In this document: positions 36,083-44,537 of the stretch, piece by piece
How the letters are laid out: every line of letters starts with the position of its first letter
How positions within the stretch are numbered: the stretch's first letter is position 1
Source: Kitasatospora humi
GTDB taxonomy: Bacteria; Actinomycetota; Actinomycetes; Streptomycetales; Streptomycetaceae
Assembly (NCBI RefSeq): GCF_020907985.1
Contig: NZ_JAJJPA010000042.1
Coordinates: 1-58,978, forward strand
Reading direction: 5' to 3'
Length of the DNA stretch: 58,978 nt
Made by a program: the position numbers and the translations under genes
The notes under the pieces: model-generated
The model's input: the letters and a program-made list of their open reading frames with translations, nothing else
The model's database searches: none
Told to the model about the DNA's origin: nothing

Positions 36083-36217
36083 CACGAGCGCGGGCAGCCA
36101 GCCGAGGCCAGCTCCAACGGTTCGGGCCTGTGGCGTGTTTGTCAGCAGCGTCATTTACCGAACTCGCCGTGAAGGCAACCGTTCCAGCCCCCGCAGTGCC
36201 GGCGGTCTGAATACTGG

Positions 36218-36600
36218 TCAGTGGTCATAGGCGGTCAGCGACCGCATGACGGGCCGGCCGGTGCGGTGGTTGTGCCAGATGGCGGCGGTCAGTGCGAGGA
36301 TCCGCTGGGGCACGCGGACGATCACGCCGCCGGGAGTGCAAGCGCGGTGGTTCCAGGTCGAGCTGGCCTTTGAAGGTCTCGTTGATCGACTCGATGACCT
36401 GCCGCAGCGGCTTGAACAGCTGTGCCCCAGCCCGCTCGGGCTCGCCCTTGCGGGCAGGGCGCAGCAGCCGGATGCCCCGCCCGCCAACTGGTCCTCGAAG
36501 TCGCGGCCGAAGTAGCGGCTGCATGGCGATTCCTGCCCCGGCCCGACCGAGCGCGTCCGAGCACGTCGGACCGGCCGCACTGGACACCCTCCTGCCCGCC
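36218..36600 (-). pseudogene. Transposase C-terminal remnant (DDE type, likely IS982/IS5-like)
   Basis: One minus frame carries LFKPLRQVIESINETFKGQLDLE, the other ILALTAAIWHNHRTGRPVMRSLTAYDH and a stop at 36218; together they are the end of a DDE transposase common in Streptomyces, split by a frameshift. The N-terminal half is missing. Family assignment between IS982 and IS5 is from memory. Confidence 0.65.
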
Positions 36601-36796
36601 AAAGCCGTCACCGGCCTGCGGCGTGCTGCGCCCCTCGATACGTTCCGACTACCCGTGGGAGACCCCGCCGACCGCCCAGGTCCAGGTGACGCTCCGGTAC
36701 GCCTTGCTGCTCGCAGTCCTGCTCACGGGCGCGGCCTGGGCGCCGTTGCTGATCGCGGCCCGTGGAAAGCCCGCAGCCGTCGACCCCTCCGCCTGA
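36583..36796 (+). pseudogene. MarR-gene fragment joined to a membrane-like tail
   Basis: DNA at 36617-36690 is nearly the same as 44107-44180 in the MarR gene: GTTCCGACTACCCGTGGGAG here, GCTCCGACTACCCGTGGGAG there. In frame it reads SIRSDYPWETPPTAQVQV against SIRSDYPWETLPMAQVEV. After that the similarity ends, and a hydrophobic tail (YALLLAVLLTGAAWAPLLIA) runs to the stop at 36794-36796. A chimeric remnant, not a working regulator. Confidence 0.65.
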
Positions 36797-36862
36797 ACGG
36801 CACCGGCATGCTCCCGCACCCGGAAGGTCCGCCTTTCGTCGCACGTCGACCACATCGGCATC

Positions 36863-36889
36863 CGATTATGTCGGTAGCGGATATAATCG
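36863..36889. promoter_or_regulatory. Inverted repeat upstream of the MFS gene
   Basis: CGATTAT, 13 bases, ATAATCG: a perfect 7-bp inverted repeat about 80 bp before the MFS start; likely operator for a TetR or MarR-type regulator. Confidence 0.5.
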
Positions 36890-36967
36890 TTCTGTACGCC
36901 GAACCCACCGTGGTCCGGTCACCCCGGTGCGCCCAGCCGCGCGCCGGCCGTCCTGGGGGAGTCCCGC

Positions 36968-38416
36968 ATGCCGGTCCGTGAACACCCCACCCGCCGCGCG
37001 CACCTCACCGCCGACCTCCGCGCGCTGCTCACCACCGAGCGCCCGCGCCCGACGTTCATCCGCGACCACCCCGCCGCCTGGCGGCTGGCGGTCGCCACGG
37101 TCTGCTTCGGCGCGTTCATGGGCCAGCTGGACGCCAGTATCGTCACACTCACCTACCAGCCGCTGCGCACCGAGTTCCACAGCACCCTGGCCGGTGTCGA
37201 GTGGGTCTCGCTCAGCTACCTGCTCACCCTGGTCGCCTTCCTGGTCCCCGTCGGGCGCCTGTCCGACCTGCACGGCCGCAAGCTGATGTACCTCTACGGC
37301 TTCGCCGTCTTCACCGCCGCTTCCGCCGCCTGCGGACTCGCCCCCGGACTGGCCACCCTGGTCGTCTTCCGCGTGGTGCAAGCGCTCGGCGCGGCGATGA
37401 TGCAGGCCAACAGCGTGGCCCTGGTCGCCACCAGCGCGCCGCCCGGCAAGATGCGCGCCGCCCTCGGCATCCAGGCCGCCGGCCAGGCCGTCGGACTCGC
37501 GCTCGGCCCGACCGTCGGCGGCCTGCTGGTCACCAGCCTCGGCTGGCGCTGGGTCTTCGGGGTCAACGTCCCCATCGGCATCCTCTCCCTCGTCGCCGGC
37601 CACTACCTGCTGCCCCGCACCCGCAAGGGCACGGCAGGTGCCCGCATCGACGTGCTCGACGTCCTCCTGCTCGGCTGCACCACCACCGCACTGCTGCTCA
37701 CCCTGTCCGTCGCCTCCGGCCTGGGCCTGCCCGCCTGGACCGCCGTCCTGCCCGCACTCGTCTGCGCCGGATCCGGCTGGGCCTTCCTGCGACGGCAGAA
37801 CCGGCGACCCGATCCCCTCATCGACCTCGCGCTGCTGCGCTCGGCGCGTCTCGGGCCGGGCCTGCTGGCCGGCCTGTGCGGCTACCTGGTGCTGTTCGGC
37901 CCGCTCGTCCTGGTCCCGGTCGAACTGACCCGCCAGGGCACCAGCGCACTGACCACCGGACTCGTGCTGACCGCCCTGCCGGTCGGGTTCGCCGTGGCCG
38001 CCACGAGCGCCGAGCGCCTGCTCCCGGCCACCTGGGGGAACGCGCGCCGCAGCCAGGCCGGCGCGTTCGGGTGCGTCGCCGCCCTGGCCCTACTGGCTGC
38101 CCTACCCCAGCACGCGACCACCCTGCCCTACACCCTGGCCCTGCTCGGACTCTCCCTGGGCGTCCTGATCCCGGCCAACAACACGCTGGTCATGAAGGCG
38201 ATCCCGAGCAGCAGTGCCGGCGTCGGCGGCGGCATGGTCAACATGACCCGCGGGCTCGGCACCGCCATCGGCGTCGCCGTCGTCACTCTCGGCCTGCACC
38301 TGGCCGGCGACACCTACGGGGCGCGCACGGCCGTCCTGGCCCTGCTGGCCTTCGCCATCCTCGCGCTGGTCACCACGTTCCAGTCCCGGCGCCCGGCGAC
38401 CGGCGAGGACGAGTGA
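36968..38416 (+). CDS. MFS drug exporter, DHA2 (14-TMS) type
   Basis: 482 aa; ATG at 36968 with GGGGGAG. Thirteen or fourteen membrane helices. Motif A-like GRLSDLHGRKLMYLYGF, motif near helix 1 FGAFMGQLDASIVTLTYQPL (DHA2 motif D1 like), motif C-like GQAVGLALGPTVGGLLV. EmrB/QacA-type proteins export toxic compounds with proton antiport. Substrate unknown. Converges on arsC across a large hairpin. Confidence 0.9.
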   Translation: MPVREHPTRRAHLTADLRALLTTERPRPTFIRDHPAAWRLAVATVCFGAFMGQLDASIVTLTYQPLRTEFHSTLAGVEWVSLSYLLTLVAFLVPVGRLSDLHGRKLMYLYGFAVFTAASAACGLAPGLATLVVFRVVQALGAAMMQANSVALVATSAPPGKMRAALGIQAAGQAVGLALGPTVGGLLVTSLGWRWVFGVNVPIGILSLVAGHYLLPRTRKGTAGARIDVLDVLLLGCTTTALLLTLSVASGLGLPAWTAVLPALVCAGSGWAFLRRQNRRPDPLIDLALLRSARLGPGLLAGLCGYLVLFGPLVLVPVELTRQGTSALTTGLVLTALPVGFAVAATSAERLLPATWGNARRSQAGAFGCVAALALLAALPQHATTLPYTLALLGLSLGVLIPANNTLVMKAIPSSSAGVGGGMVNMTRGLGTAIGVAVVTLGLHLAGDTYGARTAVLALLAFAILALVTTFQSRRPATGEDE

Positions 38417-38558
38417 CCGGTCCGACCGCCCACGGCTCCACGAGCACGAACCACCCGGCCGGCACCGACAGGTACTGCCAGGCGTCCACGGTGCCACCAC
38501 AACACGACTGCACCTCGGTCCCCGGACGGGTGAGTCGCCGCCGACCGCTGCGCCGCCG

Positions 38559-38618
38559 GTGCTGCGGCGCGAGGGCGCCCCTCCCCCCACGGAGGGGCGC
38601 CCACGCACCGCAGCACGC
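38559..38618. terminator. Bidirectional hairpin between MFS and arsC
   Basis: Inner perfect stem GGGCGCCCCTCC (38573-38584) with GGAGGGGCGCCC (38591-38602), loop CCCCAC, extended outward imperfectly by GGTGCTGCGG/CCGCAGCAC. Separates two converging genes. Confidence 0.75.
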
Positions 38619-38639
38619 CTCGGGCCGGATCGGCCGCGG

Positions 38640-39059
38640 TCAGGCGGTGGGCTCGATGCCGAGTTCGCCGAGCAAGCCGCGGATCCGGCGTGCGATCTGG
38701 TCGCGGATCGGACGGACGTCGGCGAGTTCCTTGCGGGCCGGGTCGTCGACCGGCCAGTCCAGGTAGCGCTTACCGGGGAAGTAGGGGCACGCATCGCCGC
38801 AGCCCATGGTGATCACCACGTCGGCGGCCTCGACCAGTTCGGTGGTCAGGCCCCGGGGCTTCCTGGCGGAGATGTCGATCCCGACCTCGGCCATGGCCTC
38901 GACCACGGCCGGGTTGACCGCGCGGGCCGGCGAGGGGCCCGCCGAGCGGACCTCGACGCGGCCGCCGGCCAGGTGTTCGAGGAGAGCGGCGGCCATCTGG
39001 GAGCGGCCGGCGTTGCGCACGCAGACAAACAGCACGGACGGGACCGTGGAGTCACTCAT
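38640..39059 (-). CDS. arsC: Arsenate reductase / low-molecular-weight tyrosine phosphatase
   Basis: 139 aa; ATG at 39059 with AGGAGG. LFVCVRNAGRSQMA holds the P-loop CVRNAGRS, the thioredoxin-coupled ArsC/LMW-PTP signature; then MGCGDACPYFPGKRYLDWPVDDP, the loop with the resolving Cys pair (CGDAC) and the DP acid. Reduces arsenate to arsenite in the cytosol. The ATG overlaps the PAP2 stop by 4 bp, so translation is coupled. Confidence 0.92.
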   Translation of the reverse strand: MSDSTVPSVLFVCVRNAGRSQMAAALLEHLAGGRVEVRSAGPSPARAVNPAVVEAMAEVGIDISARKPRGLTTELVEAADVVITMGCGDACPYFPGKRYLDWPVDDPARKELADVRPIRDQIARRIRGLLGELGIEPTA

Positions 39060-39895
39060 GCGCGGATCCTCCTTGCGGCAGTTGGACGGGGCAGGGTGGG
39101 ACGGCCGGTGAGCAGGCGCTGCACCGCGAAACCGGTGGCGGCGATCAGGGCACCGGCGACGGCGTCGGCCTCGAAGTGGTTGCCGGTACACACGATCACC
39201 GCGAAGGTGGTGAGCGGAAACAGGACGCCCAACGCCCGCACCAGCGGCTTCTTGGCGAGCCGGAACATCACGACGCCGCACCAGGTGGCCCAGGCGACAT
39301 GGATGGACGGCATCGCGGCGTACTGGTTGGAGACGCTGTCCACCGAGCCGGAGGCCCAGGACCCCCAGGTGTGGTGGACCACCACGGTGTCGATGAAGCC
39401 CGCGCTGGTCAGGAACCGCGGCGGGGCGAGCGCGAAGAAGTAGAAGCCGAGCAGGGCCGTGGCCGAGGTGACGCAGAGTGCCGTGCGGGCGGCCCGGTAG
39501 TGGCCAGGGTAGCGCCAGTAGAGCCAGAGCAGCACGCCGATCAGGCCGACCATGTACAGCGTGGCGTAGTAGTAGTTCATGCCGACGATCAGCCAGGTGA
39601 TCTTGTCGGCTGCGTGGTTGGCCGCCTGCTCGAAGCTCAGGTGCAGGCTCTTCTCGAAGTGCAGCACCTCGCCGGCCCGCCGCAGCGCCGCACCCCGCTG
39701 GCTGTGCACGGCGTTGCGGGTGGTGTTGTAGAGCATCCAGCCGGCGACTATCAGTACCAGCTCGGCCCACCACGCGGGCCGACCGACCCGGATCCAGCGG
39801 GCGGGAAGCAGGCCGCGCCGGGGCGCGACGGCGGTCGGTGCGGCGGCGGGCCGTGTCTCGACGGTGGTGTGCTGACGCGTGGGGGTGGGGCTCAC
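39056..39895 (-). CDS. PAP2-superfamily membrane phosphatase/transferase
   Basis: 279 aa from the GTG at 39895 with GAGGA. Six helices; the family motifs are at SQYAAMPSIHVAWATW-like NQYAAMPSIHVAWATWC (PSxH) and CTGNHFEADAVAGALIA (HxxxD). Resembles inositol phosphorylceramide synthase-like PAP2 enzymes acting on lipid phosphates. Overlaps lgt upstream and arsC downstream by 4 bp each, hence one operon. Confidence 0.87.
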   Translation of the reverse strand: MSPTPTRQHTTVETRPAAAPTAVAPRRGLLPARWIRVGRPAWWAELVLIVAGWMLYNTTRNAVHSQRGAALRRAGEVLHFEKSLHLSFEQAANHAADKITWLIVGMNYYYATLYMVGLIGVLLWLYWRYPGHYRAARTALCVTSATALLGFYFFALAPPRFLTSAGFIDTVVVHHTWGSWASGSVDSVSNQYAAMPSIHVAWATWCGVVMFRLAKKPLVRALGVLFPLTTFAVIVCTGNHFEADAVAGALIAATGFAVQRLLTGRPTLPRPTAARRIRA

Positions 39896-40749
39896 GACTG
39901 TTCCTCCGCGAGGCCGGCGACGGGCTGGGCGGCCTGCGCCGGAGCATCCGGCTCGGTGGTGCGGCGGGTGAGCAGCAGGAAGGCGCAGGCGGCGGTGAAG
40001 ACGATCAGTGAGGTCCAGTCGTTGAGCCGCAGGCCCAGGATGTGGTTGGCGTGGTCGTCGCGTAGGGCCTCCACCCAGCCGCGGCCGGCCGTGTAGGCGG
40101 CGACGTACAGGGCGAACAGGCGCCAGGGGCGCAGGGTGAAGCGCCGGTCGGCCCACAGCAGCAGGAGCACCACGCCGAGATCCCAGAGGCACTCGTAGAG
40201 GAAGGTGGGCTGGTAGGTGGCGATGTCGGGGGTGGTGGCCGGTCGGTGGGCCGGGTCGATCAGCAGGCCCCAGGGCAGGTGGGTGGGGTTGCCGTAGAGC
40301 TCCTGGTTGAAGTAGTTGCCCCAGCGGCCGATCGCCTGGGCCAGCACCAGGCCGGGGGCGAGTGCGTCGGCGTAGGCGGACAGGCGGATGCCCCGGCGTC
40401 GGCATCCGATCCAGGCACCTACCGCGCCGAGCGCCACCGCGCCCCAGATGCCCAGGCCGCCGTCCCAGATGTAGAGGGCGCGGATCGGCTGGCGGCCGGG
40501 CAGGAAGTACAGCTCGGGGTCGGTGATGACGTGGTAGAGGCGCCCGCCGAGGATCCCGAACGGCACGGCCCAGACCGCGATGTCGGCGACCGCCTCCGGG
40601 TTGCCGCCCAGCGCCGCCCAGCGCTTGCGGGTCAGCCAGACGGCTGCGGCGATGCCGGTCAGGATGCACAGGGCGTAGGCGCGGATGGGCACCGGTCCGA
40701 GGTGCCAGACGCCCTGGGAGGGGCTGGGCAGGTAGGCGAGCAGCTGCAT
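39892..40749 (-). CDS. lgt: Prolipoprotein diacylglyceryl transferase (Lgt), extra copy
   Basis: 285 aa from the ATG at 40749. Signature GGRLYHVITDPELYF, then QAIGRWGNYFNQELYGNPT and FLYECLWDLGVVLLL. All conserved residues near the phosphatidylglycerol site appear intact. Lgt adds diacylglycerol to the lipobox Cys of prolipoproteins. Streptomyces usually have one or two lgt genes; this copy sits away from trp genes, with a BlaI-type operator 123 bp upstream, so it is probably a conditional, regulated copy. Confidence 0.94.
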   Translation of the reverse strand: MQLLAYLPSPSQGVWHLGPVPIRAYALCILTGIAAAVWLTRKRWAALGGNPEAVADIAVWAVPFGILGGRLYHVITDPELYFLPGRQPIRALYIWDGGLGIWGAVALGAVGAWIGCRRRGIRLSAYADALAPGLVLAQAIGRWGNYFNQELYGNPTHLPWGLLIDPAHRPATTPDIATYQPTFLYECLWDLGVVLLLLWADRRFTLRPWRLFALYVAAYTAGRGWVEALRDDHANHILGLRLNDWTSLIVFTAACAFLLLTRRTTEPDAPAQAAQPVAGLAEEQS

Positions 40750-40871
40750 GCGGAGGCCGCTTTCCGTGCGGGGCAGGAGGGGCCGCGGCAGACCGCTGCA
40801 CTTCCGGACCGCAGCCCGGGGGAGCATCGGGCCTCCGTGCACGAGGTGGGCAGCGGCGCGACCGGATCATT

Positions 40872-40884
40872 CTACAGCGTGTAG
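40872..40884. promoter_or_regulatory. BlaI/MecI-type operator before lgt
   Basis: CTACAGCGTGTAG: a 5+3+5 palindrome of the TACA/TGTA type bound by MecI/BlaI/CopY repressors. Lies between the M56 peptidase stop (40932) and lgt, 123 bp upstream of the lgt start. Confidence 0.8.
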
Positions 40885-40931
40885 TAGTTCGCGCCGGACG
40901 CCCATCTCCGCCGGACGCCCGCCCGGGGCTT

Positions 40932-41867
40932 CTACCTGCAGGGATGCCCGCCGCAGTGGCGCACCGCGTAGGTGTGCAGGGCCTGCTCGTAGAGCGCCCT
41001 GGTGTCGGCGGTGGCCTGGCCCAGGCCTGCCAGGCCGAGCAGGAGCAGCAGGGTCACCACCAGTAGGGAGCCGGTCCTGCGGCGCGCGGGCGGCCGGCTC
41101 AGCAGCGCCCGGACCCGGCGCGGCACCGGGCCGCCGGTGGCCGCTGGCGCCGGGTGGGCGGGTTGTCCTGCGAGTGCGGCTCTTGCCAGTGCGCGGGCCA
41201 GCAGCGTGCGGTCGCCGACGGCTTCGGCGGCCTCCTCGTCCGCCCAGCGTTCCACGGCGTACTCCCCTTCGCGGGCGAGTGGCAGCATGAGCGGGCACAG
41301 CACGGCGGCCAGGTGCAGTACGTGGAGGAAGGCGTGGTGGTGGTGGCGCAGGTGGGCCTGTTCGTGGGCGAGCACCGCCTCCCACTCGGCTGGCTCCAGC
41401 GAGCGCAGCATGCCGGTGGAGACCACCACGCGTCCGGGGCGGCCCGGCAGCGCGAAGGCCTCGATGCGTGGTGCGTCGACGACGATCAGTTCGCGGTCGT
41501 CGGGCAGCCGCGCGGCCTTTCGGTAGGCCGCGGTCAGGACCCGGCCTCGGCGGTAGGCGGTCACGGCAGCCCAGGCCAGACACCCGGCCAAGACCGTTCC
41601 GGCAGCGCACGCGAGTGGGGTGCTCACGGGGTCCTGGGTGTGCAGGAAGGACACCGACCAGGGCCCTAGCGCCGCGACGGCGCGGACCCGGCCGAGTCCG
41701 GCGAACGCGAGCAGCGCCAGGGCGCCTGTCCAGAGCGCCGCGCCGACGGCGGCGGCGCAGGTCAACATCCATGCCGCCACCCGCGGCACCAGGGCGCGGG
41801 ACAGCCGCGGCGCGGTCACGGCCAGCAGGACGCACACGGCCAGCGGGACGGCGACGGACAGCGGCAT
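40932..41867 (-). CDS. M56/M48-type membrane metallopeptidase, BlaR1-like protease without sensor domain
   Basis: 311 aa; ATG at 41867. Two to three N-terminal helices, then a cytosolic gluzincin with LAHEQAHLRHHHH (HExxH) and EYAVERWADEEA (third ligand Glu), and one C-terminal helix (SLLVVTLLLLLGLAGLG). M56 proteins act with BlaI repressors. Unlike BlaR1/MecR1 there is no C-terminal penicillin-binding domain: only ~30 residues follow the last helix. Starts 4 bp after the blaI stop, so cotranscribed. Confidence 0.9.
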   Translation of the reverse strand: MPLSVAVPLAVCVLLAVTAPRLSRALVPRVAAWMLTCAAAVGAALWTGALALLAFAGLGRVRAVAALGPWSVSFLHTQDPVSTPLACAAGTVLAGCLAWAAVTAYRRGRVLTAAYRKAARLPDDRELIVVDAPRIEAFALPGRPGRVVVSTGMLRSLEPAEWEAVLAHEQAHLRHHHHAFLHVLHLAAVLCPLMLPLAREGEYAVERWADEEAAEAVGDRTLLARALARAALAGQPAHPAPAATGGPVPRRVRALLSRPPARRRTGSLLVVTLLLLLGLAGLGQATADTRALYEQALHTYAVRHCGGHPCR

Positions 41868-41871
41868 CGGG

Positions 41872-42261
41872 CTACCGGCCTTCCCGGTCCTGCAGGAGGT
41901 CCTTCATCAGCCGCTCGTCCTCCTCGCTGAGCCCGGACACGAAGCGGGCCAGTACCGCCTGCCGGTCGGAGCCGCGATCCAGCAGTGAGAACATCTGGTC
42001 TGCCGTGTACGCAGCCTCGTCCCGCACCGGGGCGAAGACGTAGCTGCGACCTTGCCGGTGCCGCTGCACCTGGCGCTTGGCGATCAGGCGGGACAGGATG
42101 GTCAGCACGGTGGTGACCGCGAGGCCGCCGGGCAGCCGTTCGTTGATCTGGACGGCCGTCAGCTCGCCGTCCGCCGCCCAGAGCACCGCGAGCACGTTGT
42201 TCTCCAGCTGACCGGCCGACCGGCGGCCGTTCGACTGCTCCACGCCGTTCACGCTCGTCAT
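41872..42261 (-). CDS. blaI: BlaI/MecI/CopY-family repressor
   Basis: 129 aa from the ATG at 42261 (a GTG at 42252 has a better-spaced GAGG and is possible). Winged helix: LENNVLAVLWAADGELTAVQINERL, LAVTTVLTILSRLIAKRQVQRHRQGR, then the dimerisation domain ending GLSEEDERLMKDLL. Binds TACA/TGTA operators; inactivated by cleavage through its M56 partner. No operator of that type is seen at its own promoter; the sites are at lgt, the PBP and PAP2. Confidence 0.92.
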   Translation of the reverse strand: MTSVNGVEQSNGRRSAGQLENNVLAVLWAADGELTAVQINERLPGGLAVTTVLTILSRLIAKRQVQRHRQGRSYVFAPVRDEAAYTADQMFSLLDRGSDRQAVLARFVSGLSEEDERLMKDLLQDREGR

Positions 42262-42377
42262 CCACCTCATCCGCCGACGTCCCGCACCGCCCGTGAGCTG
42301 TTCGGTGCGGCGACTGCCGCCAGTATGCCCCGCCCTCGCTCTCGGTCCACTCCGCCGATCACCGGCCCAGCGTCCGG

Positions 42378-43769
42378 TCACCAGAGCCCAGGGGGCCCGG
42401 CAGTCGGCCGGGGAGTGGTGTCGGCGGGTCGGGGGACGATGCGGCGGCGGTCGGCGGCGAGACGCGGCAGGCAGAGCAGCAGGCCCAGCAGCAGCACGTA
42501 CTGCAGGGGCAGTTGGGTGGCCGCCAGGAAGGTGGCGACCATCACGGCCCGCTCGCCAGCACCTGCCTGCCAGGCGGCGCGGATCTCGGGCGCCCGGCCG
42601 GCGATCAGTTTGACCCCGATGACGATCAGCAGGGCTCCGATCACCGGCAGCGGGATCAGCCCGACCCCGTTCCCCAGTCCGCACAGCAGCAGAGCCAGCA
42701 CACCGCCGGACGCCACCCCGGCCCAGCGGGTGCGGGCGCCCGCGCTGGTGGACACGGCGGTGCGGGAGAGCGAGCCGCCGGCCGGCAGCGCATGGCAGAA
42801 CGCACCAGCCGCGTTCGCCGCCGACTGCGCCAGCATGTCCCGCGCCCGGCCCGCCGCCGGCCCGCCCGGCGCGGCCGGACGTACCGGGGCGATCCCGGCG
42901 GCCTGGGCGAGCGCGACCAGCGCCACCGAGCAGGCCCCACCCACCAGATGGGGCATCACGTGCCAGGCGGGCACCGTCAACGGCGGGAGACCGTCCGGGA
43001 TCCGGCCGAGCGAGCCGGCCAGCGGCACCGCCAGCCCGCAGGCGTGCACCAGCGCGGTGGCGACCACCAGCGCGACCAGCACCGCGAGCGAGTGCGCACC
43101 CGGCAGCGCGTGTGCCAAGGCCCAAATCACGATGGTCAGCACCGCCACCGCGGTGGCCGCCACCGACCACCCGCCCGGATGCGCGGCCCACACCAGCACG
43201 CGGAGCAGCCGGTTGTGGTGGTGGGCCCGGAAGCCGGTCGCGTCGTGCAGGGCCCCAGTGATGATCTGGAGCGCGATGCCCACCGTGAACCCGGTCATCG
43301 CCCCGGCCGAAACAAGCCGCAGCACCGAGCCCAGCCGCAGCAGGGCGAACAGCGCCATGGCCAGCGCGACCATCAGCGTCAGCGCCGCGACGTTGCCCGG
43401 CAGCGCCGGATCCACATGGGCGTGCCGCAGCGCTCCGCGCGACGTGAGGGCGATGGCGCTGGTCAGCGTTGTGACCATGAGCGGTGTCTGGGCGAGCAGC
43501 GAGCCCACTACCGCCGGCCACACCCCGGTGTACAGCCCCGAGCCCGGGGGGAAACCCGCCATCGCCGCGTACGCCATCCCCTCCGGCACGCTGAACAGCG
43601 CCGTGATCAGCCCGGCCGCCACATCCGCCATGCTCAGCCGCGGAAGCCACCCGAGCCGACTGTTGGCGGGCCCGGCCGCCTCGCCGGGCGTCGCCGCGTC
43701 GCCGGCGACCCTCGCCGCCGGGATGCGCGCGCTGCCCGTCTCCACCCGATCCGCATCGAGATCATCCAC
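42378..43769 (-). CDS. SulP-family anion transporter (paralogue of 23565-24947)
   Basis: 463 aa from the GTG at 43769, GGGAGGCGCGAG upstream. Shares most of its sequence with the first SulP, for example SVPEGMAYAAMAGFPPGSGLY against SAPQGMAYAAMVGFDAETGLY, and the same NRLLRVLVW and IPDGLPPLTVPAW blocks. About eleven helices, no STAS domain. Anion specificity unknown. Upstream DNA also matches in part, so a segment was duplicated. Confidence 0.9.
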   Translation of the reverse strand: MDDLDADRVETGSARIPAARVAGDAATPGEAAGPANSRLGWLPRLSMADVAAGLITALFSVPEGMAYAAMAGFPPGSGLYTGVWPAVVGSLLAQTPLMVTTLTSAIALTSRGALRHAHVDPALPGNVAALTLMVALAMALFALLRLGSVLRLVSAGAMTGFTVGIALQIITGALHDATGFRAHHHNRLLRVLVWAAHPGGWSVAATAVAVLTIVIWALAHALPGAHSLAVLVALVVATALVHACGLAVPLAGSLGRIPDGLPPLTVPAWHVMPHLVGGACSVALVALAQAAGIAPVRPAAPGGPAAGRARDMLAQSAANAAGAFCHALPAGGSLSRTAVSTSAGARTRWAGVASGGVLALLLCGLGNGVGLIPLPVIGALLIVIGVKLIAGRAPEIRAAWQAGAGERAVMVATFLAATQLPLQYVLLLGLLLCLPRLAADRRRIVPRPADTTPRPTAGPPGLW

Positions 43770-43975
43770 CTCGCGCCTCCCAGGACGGCGGTGTCGAACC
43801 CGCCGACGACCCGTCAGGGCCGGCGGCCTACCGCCCTCCAGGTCACCAGAAGCACCGCGCGGTTCGCCACGCTGACCCCGCTCGGCGTGGGCCGTTCGAG
43901 TGGCGACAGACGGTCCGTGGCGTGTCGCCGACCGGAATGCCCTACATGCGCCCTAGCCAGGTCGTGTCCCCGCAG

Positions 43976-43994
43976 GCAAACTTCCCGGGTTTGC
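43976..43994. promoter_or_regulatory. Inverted repeat at the MarR promoter
   Basis: GCAAAC, seven bases, GTTTGC: a perfect 6-bp inverted repeat 20 bp before the MarR ATG, likely autoregulatory operator. Confidence 0.55.
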
Positions 43995-44014
43995 GGGGGC
44001 ATTAGGGTTGGTGC

Positions 44015-44533
44015 ATGGCAAGCCCGTCGATCCCTACCCCCACCGCCACGACCGCTGAACAACAGGGCTCGGACACCCGGCTGCTCACGGAGGCGATCAC
44101 CGGGCTGCGCCGTGCCCTGCGCGCGTCAATACGCTCCGACTACCCGTGGGAGACCCTCCCGATGGCGCAGGTCGAGGTCCTGCAGTCGCTCGGCGAGGCG
44201 CAGCCGGCCCGTGCGGGTGAGTTGGCCGAGCGCCTGCGCTTGGCGCCCAACACGGTCTCGGGGCTGATCAGTCGGCTGCTGGAGGCGGGGTTGGTCGACC
44301 GGGGCACGGACGCCACCGACCGGCGTCGGGCCGCCGTGCGCCTGACCACGGCGGGAGTCGAAGCGCTGGCGGCCTGGCAGCACGCCCACGAGCGGCGGAT
44401 CGGCACCGCCCTCGACGCCCTGGCGCCCGAGCAGCGGGCGGCCCTGCGCGCCGCACTGCCCGCGATGGCCGCCCTCGTCGAAGAGTTGCACGGCGAACTC
44501 GCGCTCCCCGCACCGGCCTCCAGCCGGGATTGA
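44015..44533 (+). CDS. MarR-family regulator
   Basis: 172 aa from the ATG at 44015. Winged helix: LPMAQVEVLQSLGEAQPARAGELAERL, APNTVSGLISRLLEAGLV, RGTDATDRRRAAVRLTTAG. An N-terminal segment (SIRSDYPWETLP) recurs in the broken copy at 36.6 kb. Divergent from the second SulP gene. A 20-bp hairpin terminator follows at once. Confidence 0.92.
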   Translation: MASPSIPTPTATTAEQQGSDTRLLTEAITGLRRALRASIRSDYPWETLPMAQVEVLQSLGEAQPARAGELAERLRLAPNTVSGLISRLLEAGLVDRGTDATDRRRAAVRLTTAGVEALAAWQHAHERRIGTALDALAPEQRAALRAALPAMAALVEELHGELALPAPASSRD

Positions 44534-44537
44534 GAAA

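Larger units (their letters stand above)
36083..36967. other. Remnant zone: transposase and MarR debris, operator
   Basis: No intact gene. Holds a broken transposase (36218-36600), a MarR-like fragment followed by a membrane-like tail (36583-36796) and a 7-bp inverted repeat upstream of the MFS gene. Confidence 0.55.
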
